Source: a bacterium (GTDB taxonomy: Bacteria; Zixibacteria; MSB-5A5; CAIYYT01). From it: DNA of 64,000 nt. The position numbers and the translations under genes were made by a program. The DNA lies in assembly GCA_016708315.1 (NCBI GenBank), contig JADJGC010000023.1:124001-188000 (forward strand), written 5' to 3'. Positions 51,924 to 60,955 of this stretch are shown one piece after another (position 1 is the first letter of the stretch; every line of letters starts with the position of its first letter). The notes below the pieces were generated by a model. The model had not been told where the DNA came from. It saw nothing but the letters and a program-made list of their open reading frames with translations, and ran no database searches.

Positions 51924-52574
51924 ATGATGCGAAACTGTTTCATCACGATTCTATTGCTGCTCTTGCAGACAGCTCACATTACTGCCGGGACCATTGTCGG
52001 CGAAGTTGCCTTGACTCCCGCTCGCCCCGCAAATACTGCCATCAATCGCTATACGGGACGTGATGCTGTGGCTAACAAGAATATCGACACCGACGATGCA
52101 GTTGCGACTGCGGTTGTCTATTTGACTGGCGGACCGATATCGAGTGCGGTACCACCAAACGAGCATCCACAGATGGTGCAAAAAGACCAGTCCTTTGTGC
52201 CGGAGATACTGCCGATCCTCGTCGGTACAACAGTTGACTTTCCCAATCTTGACCCCGTTTTTCACAACGTTTTCTCCTATTCCAAGGCCAAGAAGTTCGA
52301 TTTGGGACGCTACCCCAAGGGACATTCCAAGTCTGTTACCTTCGACACACCCGGGCTGGTCAAGGTGTTTTGTGAAATCCACTCCTCCATGCGCGCCCAT
52401 ATTCTGGTGTTGGAGCAACCCTTCTTTGCCCTCGCCTCTGAAGACGGCAGTTTTCGCATTCCTAATGTACCGGCAGGAAATTATACGCTGAATGTTTGGC
52501 AGGAAAATGTCCCGGAAAAGCAAGTGAACATCACTGTTCCGGCTTCGGATTCTGTATCTGTGCGGGTAGACTAA
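51924..52574 (+). CDS. Exported cupredoxin-like (methylamine-utilization-type) protein
   Basis: A 216-residue exported protein: signal peptide MMRNCFITILLLLLQTAHI, then TAG. A plastocyanin-like copper domain has plausible ligands His114 (VFHN), Cys150 and His153 (FCEIHSSM) and Met156, so a type-1 copper site can be formed. A carboxypeptidase-regulatory-like end follows, DGSFRIPNVPAGNYTLNVW. Such proteins are often called methylamine utilization proteins by similarity to MauL-type proteins. GAGGA precedes ATG 51924 (or 51927). It overlaps or abuts a sensor kinase and a porin gene downstream in one operon. Confidence 0.83.
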   Translation: MMRNCFITILLLLLQTAHITAGTIVGEVALTPARPANTAINRYTGRDAVANKNIDTDDAVATAVVYLTGGPISSAVPPNEHPQMVQKDQSFVPEILPILVGTTVDFPNLDPVFHNVFSYSKAKKFDLGRYPKGHSKSVTFDTPGLVKVFCEIHSSMRAHILVLEQPFFALASEDGSFRIPNVPAGNYTLNVWQENVPEKQVNITVPASDSVSVRVD

Positions 52575-52577
52575 ACA

Positions 52578-54362
52578 ATGAGAATTTCAATCGGCAGAAA
52601 ATTCCAGCTCTATGTGACCGGCATCATCATCGTCGGCGCAATTCTGGTATTCATTGTCGTTCGCAACGTAATCAAACAGCAGTATACCTACCACTTCACC
52701 CAGGAAATAGAAACGGCACAGTTGGTGCTCGACAACTATCTGCAGAGTCGGTTTGCACTTCTAAAATCCGGAATTGACATCATGCTCTCCGATCCGCGCT
52801 TCATGGCTGCAATCGCCGAGGGCGACCCGACGACAGCGCAACACGAAGTGGCTAATTTCCGCAGTCTGGTTCAGGCAGACATCTTTGTTATCGCCGACAC
52901 CGCCGGAAAAGTCTTTGCGGAAGATAACTCTGTCACAATCAGCGACCACGATCAGCTTGAGCTAAACGTCAACAAGTATGAACACGCTCATAAGGAACAG
53001 TACCGCTTTCTGGGCGGAAACATCTACCAGACCCTGACCACTCCGCTTAGTTTTGGTCAGCAATATCAAATGGGCAAGCTGCTTGTCGGTTATCAGATCA
53101 ATCTCGAGCTACTCCGACGTCTAAAGTCGCTTACCGGCAGCGATATTCTGCTGTTGGCAAAAGACGAAATCATCTCGGCAACTGACCCCGCGCTCATGCA
53201 GCAGCGCGAGGTCCTGGATTTTGTTGTCTCAAACTCAGACAAGCGGGCAAGCACGGTCCAGACTATCAGCATTGGGGGCGAAGATCACCTCTTGAGCAAC
53301 TACCGGCTCGGCGGAGTATCAGGATTGTCAATGATACAAGTGCGCTCCCTCGACGACCAGCTCGACCCTGCAATCGCAAACATTTCGTTGTATCTTATTC
53401 TCTTGACGATCGGTGCTTCGATTGTATCACTTGTTCTAATCTACCGGTTCACATCAACCAAGTTAACCGGAGCTGTAAACCGCTTGGTCGAAGCAGCCGG
53501 AAAGATCTCATCCGGGCAACTTGACAATCCTATCCAGCCCCTCAATAATGATGAACTCGGCTATCTCGCATCGTGCTTCGACAATATGCGTCAGACCCTT
53601 TTGACCAATCGTGAGACGATTGCCCGAGTGCAGGAAGAGCGAATCAACGCTGAGCGTCTTGCGACAATCGGCCAACTCGCTGCAGGCATTATTCACGACT
53701 TCAAGAGCCCGATGACCGCGATTGCACTCTCTGTTGAAGCCATTATTCACGGACTTGGCGGCGAAGCCAAGCGAGAGAGCTATTGCCGGGGCATCAAGAG
53801 TCAAGTCCAGCGTATGGCAAACATGACACAAGATCTGCTCGATTACGCACACGGCAACAAGTCCCTGAATCTCGAAGCTCTTCTTTTCGTCCAGACAATT
53901 ACTCAGCAAGTAGAATTTCACCGCGAGCGCTTCGACAAACAGCGAATTGGTCTGGTTGTCAATGATCACCCTGAATTTGTTGCATCGATCGATCCTCACA
54001 AATTTCGCCGTGTAGTTGACAATCTACTTAATAACGCATTTGAAGCACTTTCGCCGGGCAACAATGTATCGGTTACTATCGAAAGAAACTCGGCAGGCAT
54101 TCACATTGGTGTCAACGATGATGGTCCCGGCATACCGGAAGAGATTATCAAAGACATCTTCAAACCTTTTGTTACCCACGGTAAATCCACCGGAACCGGA
54201 CTCGGATTGGCTATAAGTCACAAGGTTATATCAGATCACGGGGGTGAATTGTCAGTCACCTCGACATCTGGAAACGGCGCTCATTTCCTGATTCGACTGC
54301 CAGTGTCGCTGATCAATGAACAAGCCCCGGCAGGAAGCATTCTTCAAGGAGTTTCGACATGA
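52578..54362 (+). CDS. Transmembrane sensor histidine kinase
   Basis: A 594-residue kinase. A first helix (YVTGIIIVGAILVFIVVRN) and a second one around residue 265-290 (ISLYLILLTIGASIVSLVLIY) enclose an exported sensor region of about 230 residues. A HAMP domain follows, then a HisKA-type core with His373 in AAGIIHDFKSPMTAIA, the N box DNLLNNAFEALSPG, and DDGPGIPEEII and GTGLGLAISHKVISDHGG. All phosphotransfer and ATP residues look intact. It starts 3 bases after the cupredoxin gene, and its stop overlaps the porin start by 4 bases. No response regulator gene is adjacent, so its partner must lie elsewhere. Confidence 0.9.
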   Translation: MRISIGRKFQLYVTGIIIVGAILVFIVVRNVIKQQYTYHFTQEIETAQLVLDNYLQSRFALLKSGIDIMLSDPRFMAAIAEGDPTTAQHEVANFRSLVQADIFVIADTAGKVFAEDNSVTISDHDQLELNVNKYEHAHKEQYRFLGGNIYQTLTTPLSFGQQYQMGKLLVGYQINLELLRRLKSLTGSDILLLAKDEIISATDPALMQQREVLDFVVSNSDKRASTVQTISIGGEDHLLSNYRLGGVSGLSMIQVRSLDDQLDPAIANISLYLILLTIGASIVSLVLIYRFTSTKLTGAVNRLVEAAGKISSGQLDNPIQPLNNDELGYLASCFDNMRQTLLTNRETIARVQEERINAERLATIGQLAAGIIHDFKSPMTAIALSVEAIIHGLGGEAKRESYCRGIKSQVQRMANMTQDLLDYAHGNKSLNLEALLFVQTITQQVEFHRERFDKQRIGLVVNDHPEFVASIDPHKFRRVVDNLLNNAFEALSPGNNVSVTIERNSAGIHIGVNDDGPGIPEEIIKDIFKPFVTHGKSTGTGLGLAISHKVISDHGGELSVTSTSGNGAHFLIRLPVSLINEQAPAGSILQGVST

Positions 54363-55528
54363 CGAAACGATTGATCGCTCTATTCGTCGCCATTTTAGCC
54401 ATTGCTCCAAATGGCAAAGCAATCGCGCAATATCAGGTCAGCGGTCAACTCGATTTGGTCGTCCGTAACAATTCCGCAATCGATGGCAGCAACAAAACAT
54501 TCAAAGGATTCTCGAACTTCGACTTTGTCCGTGCTCGAATCTTCTTTGATGCTCAACCGACTGAGAAAGTCAGCGTCTTCACCCAAGTGCTGGTTGATAA
54601 CTCTGAGTTTCAACTATACGGAGCTTATGTCCGCCTTTCAAGACTCGGGGGTAAGGACATCAACGTTCACGCTGGAATCATCCCCAACCCGGTTGGAATG
54701 TGGGGACCGCGAACCTATTCGAATAAGAATCCGTTGGTCGGCGTACCTTTAATGTATCTCTACCACACGGCCCTCGCACCGGGAAAGTACCAAACCAACA
54801 ATGACCAGCTCTTGGAATCGCGCGGAAATGGGTTCCTGAAGTATGGCCTGCCAATGATGTATGATCCTTGTTGGAATACTGGAGTCGAAGTATTCGGCGT
54901 AGCAGGAATGATTGATTGGTCCATCGGCGCTTTGAGCGGGACGATCTCTGCACCGACAATTCAGCGCGAGAAAGACCTACCGCAAATGACAGCTAAACTG
55001 GGAGTATATTTTTCGCCAGTTTTTAGCCTCCAATTTTCCGGTTTCGCCGGTCCCTATCTCTCAGACATTTCTGATTTTGAAATCGCCGAAGAGTATTACC
55101 CCAAAATCTCTGCCGCGTATGGTGCCAAGGAAGCCGAAGACTATCTTAACTTCGGCGGTGGGCTTGGCGCGCACTACGATTATGGAATGTTGGAAATGTT
55201 CGGTGAAGCGTTCTTGGCTCGGTGGGAACATCCGGTATATGACAATCTCGATGCATACAGTGCCTACATTGACGCCCGTTACAAGCTCGCTCCTCAGTGG
55301 TATCTTGCCGGTCGTATGGAGACCATCCGCTTCTCCGAGTACGATTTCGGTGGCAGTGTCGGCAAACAAGACTGGGATTATCCCTTGAACCGCTTTGAGT
55401 TAGGCGTCGGCTACCATATCGACGAAGCGGTGACACTTAAGCTGGTCACCCAAATAGTCCGGTCGAGTGATTATGCACCACTTGACGATGAAATGGTCGC
55501 ATTTCAGTTATCAACTACCATTCACTAA
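54359..55528 (+). CDS. Outer-membrane porin-like beta-barrel protein
   Basis: A 389-residue protein with a signal peptide (MTKRLIALFVAILAIAPNGK, then AIAQ) and alternating strands that end in a beta-barrel-like C terminus (MVAFQLSTTIH). Segments typical of phosphate-selective or similar porins are FDFVRARIFFDAQPTEKVSV, LYGAYVRL, VHAGIIPNPVGMWG and FELGVGYHIDEAVTLK. It probably admits a small solute across the outer membrane. It is the third gene of the cupredoxin-kinase-porin operon (4-base ATGA overlap), so the kinase may monitor the same solute or copper. Confidence 0.75.
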   Translation: MTKRLIALFVAILAIAPNGKAIAQYQVSGQLDLVVRNNSAIDGSNKTFKGFSNFDFVRARIFFDAQPTEKVSVFTQVLVDNSEFQLYGAYVRLSRLGGKDINVHAGIIPNPVGMWGPRTYSNKNPLVGVPLMYLYHTALAPGKYQTNNDQLLESRGNGFLKYGLPMMYDPCWNTGVEVFGVAGMIDWSIGALSGTISAPTIQREKDLPQMTAKLGVYFSPVFSLQFSGFAGPYLSDISDFEIAEEYYPKISAAYGAKEAEDYLNFGGGLGAHYDYGMLEMFGEAFLARWEHPVYDNLDAYSAYIDARYKLAPQWYLAGRMETIRFSEYDFGGSVGKQDWDYPLNRFELGVGYHIDEAVTLKLVTQIVRSSDYAPLDDEMVAFQLSTTIH

Positions 55529-55542
55529 ATCACTAAGTCGGC

Positions 55543-55571
55543 TTGCCTTTTTCGCCTTCTCCTCGTATATA
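55543..55571 (+). promoter_or_regulatory. Possible promoter of pdxST, TTGCCT-N17-TATATA
   Basis: TTGCCT (55543-55548) within GGCTTGCCT, and TATATA (55566-55571) after a 17-base spacer, followed by AGG. It lies about 80 bases upstream of ATG 55651. It has the same GCTTGC context as the promoter-like signals of the secreted-protein genes. Confidence 0.4.
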
Positions 55572-55650
55572 AGGTGACTATATCCGGTTATTATTGGCCG
55601 GTGTGGGTTGAGCGTATCTTGAGTTACGCGGATTGCATTTTTGACACGAG

Positions 55651-56535
55651 GTGAGAGTTATGGATAGCAAAGAATATGTGCTGAAAGTCGGTCTGGCGGA
55701 AATGCTGAAAGGCGGCGTCATCATGGACGTCACTAATGCTGAACAAGCCAAGATCGCCGAAGATGCCGGTGCCGTCGCTGTGATGGCTCTGGAACGCGTT
55801 CCCGCTGATATCCGCAAGGCAGGCGGTGTTGCCCGTATGTCACCAGTCGAAAAGATCGAAGAGATACAAGCTACAGTTCAAATCCCGGTTATGGCCAAGT
55901 GCCGTATCGGCCATTTCGCGGAAGCGGAACTACTTCAGGAATTGAAGGTCGACTACATCGATGAATCTGAAGTGCTCACACCCGCTGACGAAGAACACCA
56001 TATAGACAAACATCCGTTCAAGATTCCGTTCGTGTGCGGCTGCCGAAATCTTGGCGAAGCGCTTCGTCGAATTAATGAAGGCGCAGCTATGATCCGCACC
56101 AAGGGTGAAGCCGGTTCCGGCAATATTGTCGAGGCAGTTCGTCACCTTCGCCAGATTTATGGCGAGATTCATGCTCTTAAGAAGATGGATAAAGAAAAGC
56201 TCAAAAAGATGGCCAAGGAATATCGCGTGCCGCTTGATCTGGTCAAGAGAACTGCCGACCTGCAAAATCTCACTGTTCCGAACTTTGCCGCCGGCGGTAT
56301 CGCTACACCCGCAGATGCTGTGCTTTGCATGAAGCTTGGCGCTCAAGCCGTTTTCGTCGGCTCGGGGATATTTAAGTCATCCGATCCATCCCGTTTGGCG
56401 AAGGCTGTCGTCACGGCGACAACGCATTTTGATGATCCGGCTATTGTTCTCGAAGCCTCCCGCGCCTTAGGTGAGGCGATGCCCGGACTTGAGATCAGCA
56501 AACTTCCCAAGGAAGAACTGCTTCAATACAGATGA
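55651..56535 (+). CDS. pdxS: Pyridoxal 5'-phosphate synthase, lyase subunit PdxS
   Basis: A 294-residue PdxS, which condenses ribulose/ribose 5-phosphate, glyceraldehyde 3-phosphate and ammonia to make PLP. Characteristic segments are GLAEMLKGGVIMDVTNAEQA, ALERVPADIRKAGGVARMS, AKCRIGHFAEAELL (with the first of the catalytic lysines before it), YIDESEVLTPADEEHHIDK, GEAGSGNIVEAVRH and FAAGGIATPADA. GAGGTGA precedes ATG 55651. Ammonia comes from PdxT, encoded next with a 4-base overlap. This marks the DXP-independent route of B6 synthesis. Confidence 0.96.
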   Translation: MRVMDSKEYVLKVGLAEMLKGGVIMDVTNAEQAKIAEDAGAVAVMALERVPADIRKAGGVARMSPVEKIEEIQATVQIPVMAKCRIGHFAEAELLQELKVDYIDESEVLTPADEEHHIDKHPFKIPFVCGCRNLGEALRRINEGAAMIRTKGEAGSGNIVEAVRHLRQIYGEIHALKKMDKEKLKKMAKEYRVPLDLVKRTADLQNLTVPNFAAGGIATPADAVLCMKLGAQAVFVGSGIFKSSDPSRLAKAVVTATTHFDDPAIVLEASRALGEAMPGLEISKLPKEELLQYR

Positions 56536-57113
56536 TCGCCAATCCGAAAGTCGGGATACTCGCATTTCAAGGGGATTTTGCCAAACACCATCAGGCATTC
56601 GGCAGACTGAAGTGCGATGTACGCCTTGTGAAGTCGATCGGCCAGCTTGAGGCTTGCGACTACCTCGTGATTCCCGGCGGTGAGTCCTCCGTAATTGATC
56701 GATTTATCAAATCGACTAATCTTGCAGAGGCAATAAAGAACTTCGCGGCCAAACGACCAGTCTGGGGCACTTGTGCCGGAATGATCCTGCTCGCTAAAAA
56801 CGTCGTCAATGACAAAGTGATCACCCCCCTTGATCTTCTTGACATTACCGTCGAACGCAACGGCTACGGTCGTCAATTCGAATCATTTATCGACTTCGGC
56901 GAAGTTATGCTGGGACCAAAACCTGAGTCGCTGGAGATGGTGTTCATCCGCGCACCACGGCTATCAAACATAGGTCCGGACGTCCTGAGCCTTGGCAGTT
57001 GTCGCAACGAAACAGTTATTGTCCGACAAGGTAATGTTGTTGCGACCTCGTTCCACCCGGAAATGACATCTTCCACTCGTTTTCAGCAGTATTTTCTATC
57101 CATTGGAAAGTAA
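56532..57113 (+). CDS. pdxT: Pyridoxal 5'-phosphate synthase, glutaminase subunit PdxT
   Basis: A 193-residue glutamine amidotransferase of the class-I type that supplies ammonia to PdxS. It has VGILAFQGDFAKHH, the GGESSV motif, the nucleophile elbow GTCAGMILLA, and the TSFHPEMTSS segment with the His-Glu pair. The ATGA overlap with pdxS is the usual operon arrangement. Confidence 0.95.
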   Translation: MIANPKVGILAFQGDFAKHHQAFGRLKCDVRLVKSIGQLEACDYLVIPGGESSVIDRFIKSTNLAEAIKNFAAKRPVWGTCAGMILLAKNVVNDKVITPLDLLDITVERNGYGRQFESFIDFGEVMLGPKPESLEMVFIRAPRLSNIGPDVLSLGSCRNETVIVRQGNVVATSFHPEMTSSTRFQQYFLSIGK

Positions 57114-57146
57114 TGTCGAACTGGGGAGCCAAACAGCAACTAAACC

Positions 57147-57175
57147 GTGACGCGAAAAAATTGCTTGGATACAAT
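57147..57175 (+). promoter_or_regulatory. Possible promoter GTGACG-N17-TACAAT
   Basis: GTGACG (57147-57152) and TACAAT (57170-57175) with a 17-base spacer. The boxes match the sigma-70 consensus at 4 and 5 of 6 positions. It lies about 46 bases upstream of ATG 57221 and directly after pdxT. This is a weak call. Confidence 0.3.
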
Positions 57176-57220
57176 TGTATTTTTCGATTGTTTAATAGGG
57201 GAAAAGTGAAGGAGATCAAA

Positions 57221-57592
57221 ATGCATCGTTTCATCATTACCCTCGTTGTTGTCGCCCTGCCGCTTTCCCAGCTGTTTGCCGGGAGGATATTCGGCGACCT
57301 CAAAATTGGTGACAAACCTGTTGCCGAAGGCGTCAAAGTCACGATATCTGCGCCGGTAAAGGCCACCGAGGCAGGAAAGCCTGCGGTATCACCAGTCGTT
57401 GTTGATTCTGCTATTGTCGACAAATTCGGAGCATATCGGTTGAACGTCAAAGAAGAAGGCAAGTGTGTTCTGACCGTCCATATCGAGAAGCAGACTCCGA
57501 CGTTGGAAGTATTTTCCTATGCCAATGCAACGCGTTACGACATTGTCTTAGAAAAGGACAAGGACGGCAAGTACGCCCTTAAGAGGAAATAA
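57221..57592 (+). CDS. Small exported carboxypeptidase-regulatory-like protein
   Basis: A 123-residue exported protein: signal peptide MHRFIITLVVVALPLSQLFA, then a beta-sandwich region with GRIFGDLKIGDKPVAEGVKVTI and FGAYRLNVKEEGKCVLTVHI, the pattern of a carboxypeptidase-regulatory-like or PEGA-like domain. The open frame reaches 57113 upstream, but ATG 57221 behind AAGGAGATC and the signal peptide starting there fix the true start. It is followed 3 bases later by a gene for a membrane-anchored protein. Function unknown. Confidence 0.72.
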   Translation: MHRFIITLVVVALPLSQLFAGRIFGDLKIGDKPVAEGVKVTISAPVKATEAGKPAVSPVVVDSAIVDKFGAYRLNVKEEGKCVLTVHIEKQTPTLEVFSYANATRYDIVLEKDKDGKYALKRK

Positions 57593-57595
57593 TCG

Positions 57596-58486
57596 GTGGA
57601 TGAAAAGAAGCGCGATTTCTGGGATAAACTAACGATTGTCTTACAGCCGCTCGGCGGTCTGTTCACTGCAATTGCAATTACGCTTCTTGGTTTCTTTACC
57701 TCGCAGTACCTGGAACGCCAGCAGTCACTTGACGCCAACACGCGGCTCTACTCGGAACTTATGAGTAACCGCGAGCAGTCTGAGAGTGCGCTACGCAAAG
57801 ACATGTTCGTTTCAATTATAGGTACATTCTTGCGTCCGCAAGAATCAACCATTGGGGCAGCCGTTCTTAACCTCGAATTGCTCGCATACAACTTCCACGA
57901 GTCGTTGAATCTCAAACCGCTCTTTACCGATCTCAGACAGAGTATCTCCGAGCGACTCAAGAATGAGTCCCGACCCGACTCACTTGAACGATATCAGGCA
58001 TTTCAGCGCCGCCTCGAGCGCGTTGCTCGCGAGATAACAAAGAAGCAAATGGTGGTCCTTGAAGGCGTCGGTGTTAAGAAAGATTTGGGGGTAAATCTTG
58101 AAGGCGAGTTTGAGGGAGCCACTCTTGATCCAGCTGATCTCGAACTAGACAGCGTCTTTACGACACTTATTGTTGATGTTACCGACATTGATCGTGAGGC
58201 TAAGGAACTGCGGCTTGATGTCACAATCCGGAGCCAGAATGGACACGGCGACCCGGTGTCCAAAAACGTCTCGTTCAGCACTGGTTTCTATGATTTCCCT
58301 ATGATCGACAATACCCGCCTCCCCAATGGGCAGCGTTTTTCGGTGATTATGAACAATTTCTCCGAAATGGGTGCCGAAATCACCATCGTGCTCTTCCCGG
58401 GCGCATACGCCAGTCTCAAGGAAAAGCCCTACTATGGGGAAGTCATAGAAAACATTCGAAAGTCATCCCAGGAACTTGGAAATTAG
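57596..58486 (+). CDS. Membrane-anchored protein of unknown function
   Basis: A 296-residue protein starting with GTG 57596 behind AGAGGA. One helix (VLQPLGGLFTAIAITLLGFF) near residues 15-35 is followed by a mostly helical region (about 36-140; SQYLERQQSLDANTRLYSELM) and a beta-rich domain (about 170-285; FTTLIVDVTDIDREAKELRL). It has no recognisable enzymatic motif. It lies 3 bases after the small secreted protein, suggesting that both are made together; the link is inferred. Confidence 0.62.
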   Translation: MDEKKRDFWDKLTIVLQPLGGLFTAIAITLLGFFTSQYLERQQSLDANTRLYSELMSNREQSESALRKDMFVSIIGTFLRPQESTIGAAVLNLELLAYNFHESLNLKPLFTDLRQSISERLKNESRPDSLERYQAFQRRLERVAREITKKQMVVLEGVGVKKDLGVNLEGEFEGATLDPADLELDSVFTTLIVDVTDIDREAKELRLDVTIRSQNGHGDPVSKNVSFSTGFYDFPMIDNTRLPNGQRFSVIMNNFSEMGAEITIVLFPGAYASLKEKPYYGEVIENIRKSSQELGN

Positions 58487-58673
58487 TAAACAAGCAACCG
58501 ACCGTCAGCATTACTCGCCTAACTATTAGCTGCACATAGCTATCATGCTTAACTGACAAAAGACAACATAGACCCCGTTCTCTTGTCCTCCGCATAAAAT
58601 CGCCAAAAATATCTCTATTCAGAATTAATCCTCCGATATATAATTTTAGGTTACACAACTTCGGAGGTACCTT

Positions 58674-60855
58674 ATGATTCTGATTCGACCGATTTCTCTC
58701 CTGGCACTCATGCTTCTGCTCGCCTTAGGCTGCTCCGGCGGTGATAAAGGTTCTGACAACAACGACAACGACCAACAAAAGGAACTTCAGCGCATCGAGA
58801 ACATCATTTCTGTTCAGCAGGATATTGGCGAGAGTTTGGTGGATATGCTGGCAACATTGGATACGACTGCAACCAAGGACTCCTTGGTCAAGCTCTTCGA
58901 GTCAGATACGGCAAATGTGCTCTCCGCTTCCGCAAACACTCAAGGCGTCGTTGTTGAGTATAAAAACGGAATGCGCGGCGGCGTGCTGCTTGACCCGCTG
59001 GATCTGGGAGGAACTGATCCGGTCGCGCCAAGCTCCAAAGAGAAATACAGCTTCGCCTACTGCAACCTCAATCGAAAATCATCGCCCGGTGTCTAACAAG
59101 ACCATTTTTCTTAATCCGCACTACTTTGAACGCCAAGCCCATGCCAACCCTTTGATTGCGCAGGCAAACGCAGGTTTTGCCAAGACCGGCTATTCAAACT
59201 TCGAAGTCGTAACCAATAACCAATGTACGGTCGAGAAGTTTGCCTCACTCTCGGGATACGGAGTCGTCCATTTCTACTCGCATGGAATGGCGTGGCCCAA
59301 TTCGGCCAATATCAAGGAAGTGTTCCTGATGACCGGAGAAATTGCCAACGCAGCTACGACGACAAAGTACTTCAGTAACATCAAAGCAGGGAGGATTCCG
59401 ATCGTAGTTTATAATGCAGAAAACAGGTACTTTGTCAGCCCATCGTTTGTCGCACACAACAACTCATTTCACGATGACACCACCTTTGTCTATCTCGGAT
59501 TCTGCTATAGCTGGTTAGGCAACTGGCAAGACACACTGGTCGAAGTTGCAGGCGCAGGCGCCTGTGTTGGTTTTGATTGGTCTGTCTTTACATCATGGAA
59601 CGCGATGTGGGCGCAACATCTCTATCACGATATGTGCGACACATCGGAAATGAGCCCGATGGAACTCTCCGATTGGCGAGACCACGCACCCCGCATCGAT
59701 AATACTTATTGGGACGCACAAGACAACCGCTGGGTGTCAATTTGGGATCAAGGAAACTCCGACCTCGTAATGTGGAACGCGTTGCGAATTACCGCAATTG
59801 ACCCACCGGAAGCACAATCGGGAAGCACTGTCAAAGTCAAAGGCATGGGATTTGGGGAATCGCAAGGCAATAGCGTGGTCAAGTTCGGCAACATAACGGT
59901 GACGGTAGTCTCTTGGAGTGACACTGAGATTTCGGTCATTGTCCCGGAATTGTTCGTATCGGGCAATGTAACTGTAACAGTTGGCGGGAAGTCGACCAAT
60001 AACTTCCCTTTTAGAACCGCGGTTGTACGTCTTGTGCTGGATCAGGATAGCTTATTTCGCTCTATAAACGACACCGTGCTTGTCCATGCGCAAGTTACCG
60101 GTACGCTCGATACGACTGTCTATTGGCGAGTCCTCCCTTACGGCAATACGCCTGCACCCGGACAGGTTTCACAAATCACTAACAACTACGTCCGCGTGAT
60201 AGGCGGCTATTGGTTTGCAGGTTTGTGCCGTGTCGAATGTGTCGCCCGAGCCGACACTACAGCTCGCGATACTGTGACAGTTGCCTATTCAGTCATGCAC
60301 AGGCTCAAGAGTTCCGTCTTCTTTTGGGTTCGACTCGATGCTGCGATGTTGTATTCCATCTCTTGCTCGGATATCACTTACGATCCAACAACCGTCTTCG
60401 TTGTTCATAATTGGAGTGGGGAGGAAACATCACCCAAACCAGTTTGGAGTGGTGATATCATGACCATAAAGGGATCCTGGGAGTACGGCCAATGGCCATA
60501 TCATGACACCCTATACGTGAGGGCGCAATTCAACCCGCTCGGAGACTCGTTGCGCAGCCTTCAGATGATCAACTATCGGTACGGACGAGATCTGAGTTAC
60601 CGCCAGTGGGAGCACCGGATCGATGTTAGAAATGTTCCATTCAACTTCTACTCTTGGACTGAGACAATTAGAGTAGTTGGCTATCAAGCGAGCGGCCAAG
60701 CTGTCCAATCACATGTGAGTTCGTTTTTGGATTACTATCTGGAACACGATATGCAGGAAAATTGTGTATACGAACGAACCGCGACGACTGCTAACTGGAA
60801 TAGCACGACAGTTACGCCGCGCTTTGAATTAAAGTTGGGGCCAGTCAAGTATTAG
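58674..60855 (+). pseudogene. Frameshifted lipoprotein with caspase-like region and IPT/TIG domain
   Basis: Two reading frames together give one protein of about 725 residues. Frame A (58674-59096) has a lipoprotein signal (MILIRPISLLALMLLLALGC) with lipobox LALGC and an SD GGAGG seven bases upstream. Its stop comes after NLNRKSSPGV. Frame B continues from about 59080 to 60855 with NKTIFLNPHYFERQAHAN. A one-base net insertion before about 59095, for example in the AAAA or CCC runs near 59076-59087, would join them. Frame B has caspase-fold-like His (VVHFYSHG, codon 59281) and Cys (LGFCYSWLG, codon 59503), and an IPT/TIG domain (ITAIDPPEAQSGSTVKVKG). The upstream part of frame B, rich in Trp/Cys/Arg, is not real. 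Confidence 0.7.
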
Positions 60856-60893
60856 AAACTGGATGGCATTTGGCGTTCCTAATTGACAGAATT

Positions 60894-60929
60894 ACTCGAC
60901 CCCGCTCCATCTCGTGAGCAGGGTCGAGT
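60894..60929 (+). terminator. Intrinsic terminator after the frameshifted lipoprotein gene
   Basis: ACTCGACCC (60894-60902) pairs with GGGTCGAGT (60921-60929), extended inside by GCTC/GAGC, and is followed by TTTCTTTTTTG. It lies just upstream of the 3' end of the convergent hisS gene. Confidence 0.88.
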
Positions 60930-60955
60930 TTTCTTTTTTGGCGTCTTGCGATTGA

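Noticed and set aside
58741..59094. N-terminal part of the 704-codon frame as a real protein start
   Set aside because: Sequence is rich in Trp, Cys, Arg and Ser-runs, unlike a protein; frame A carries the real lipoprotein signal and SD.
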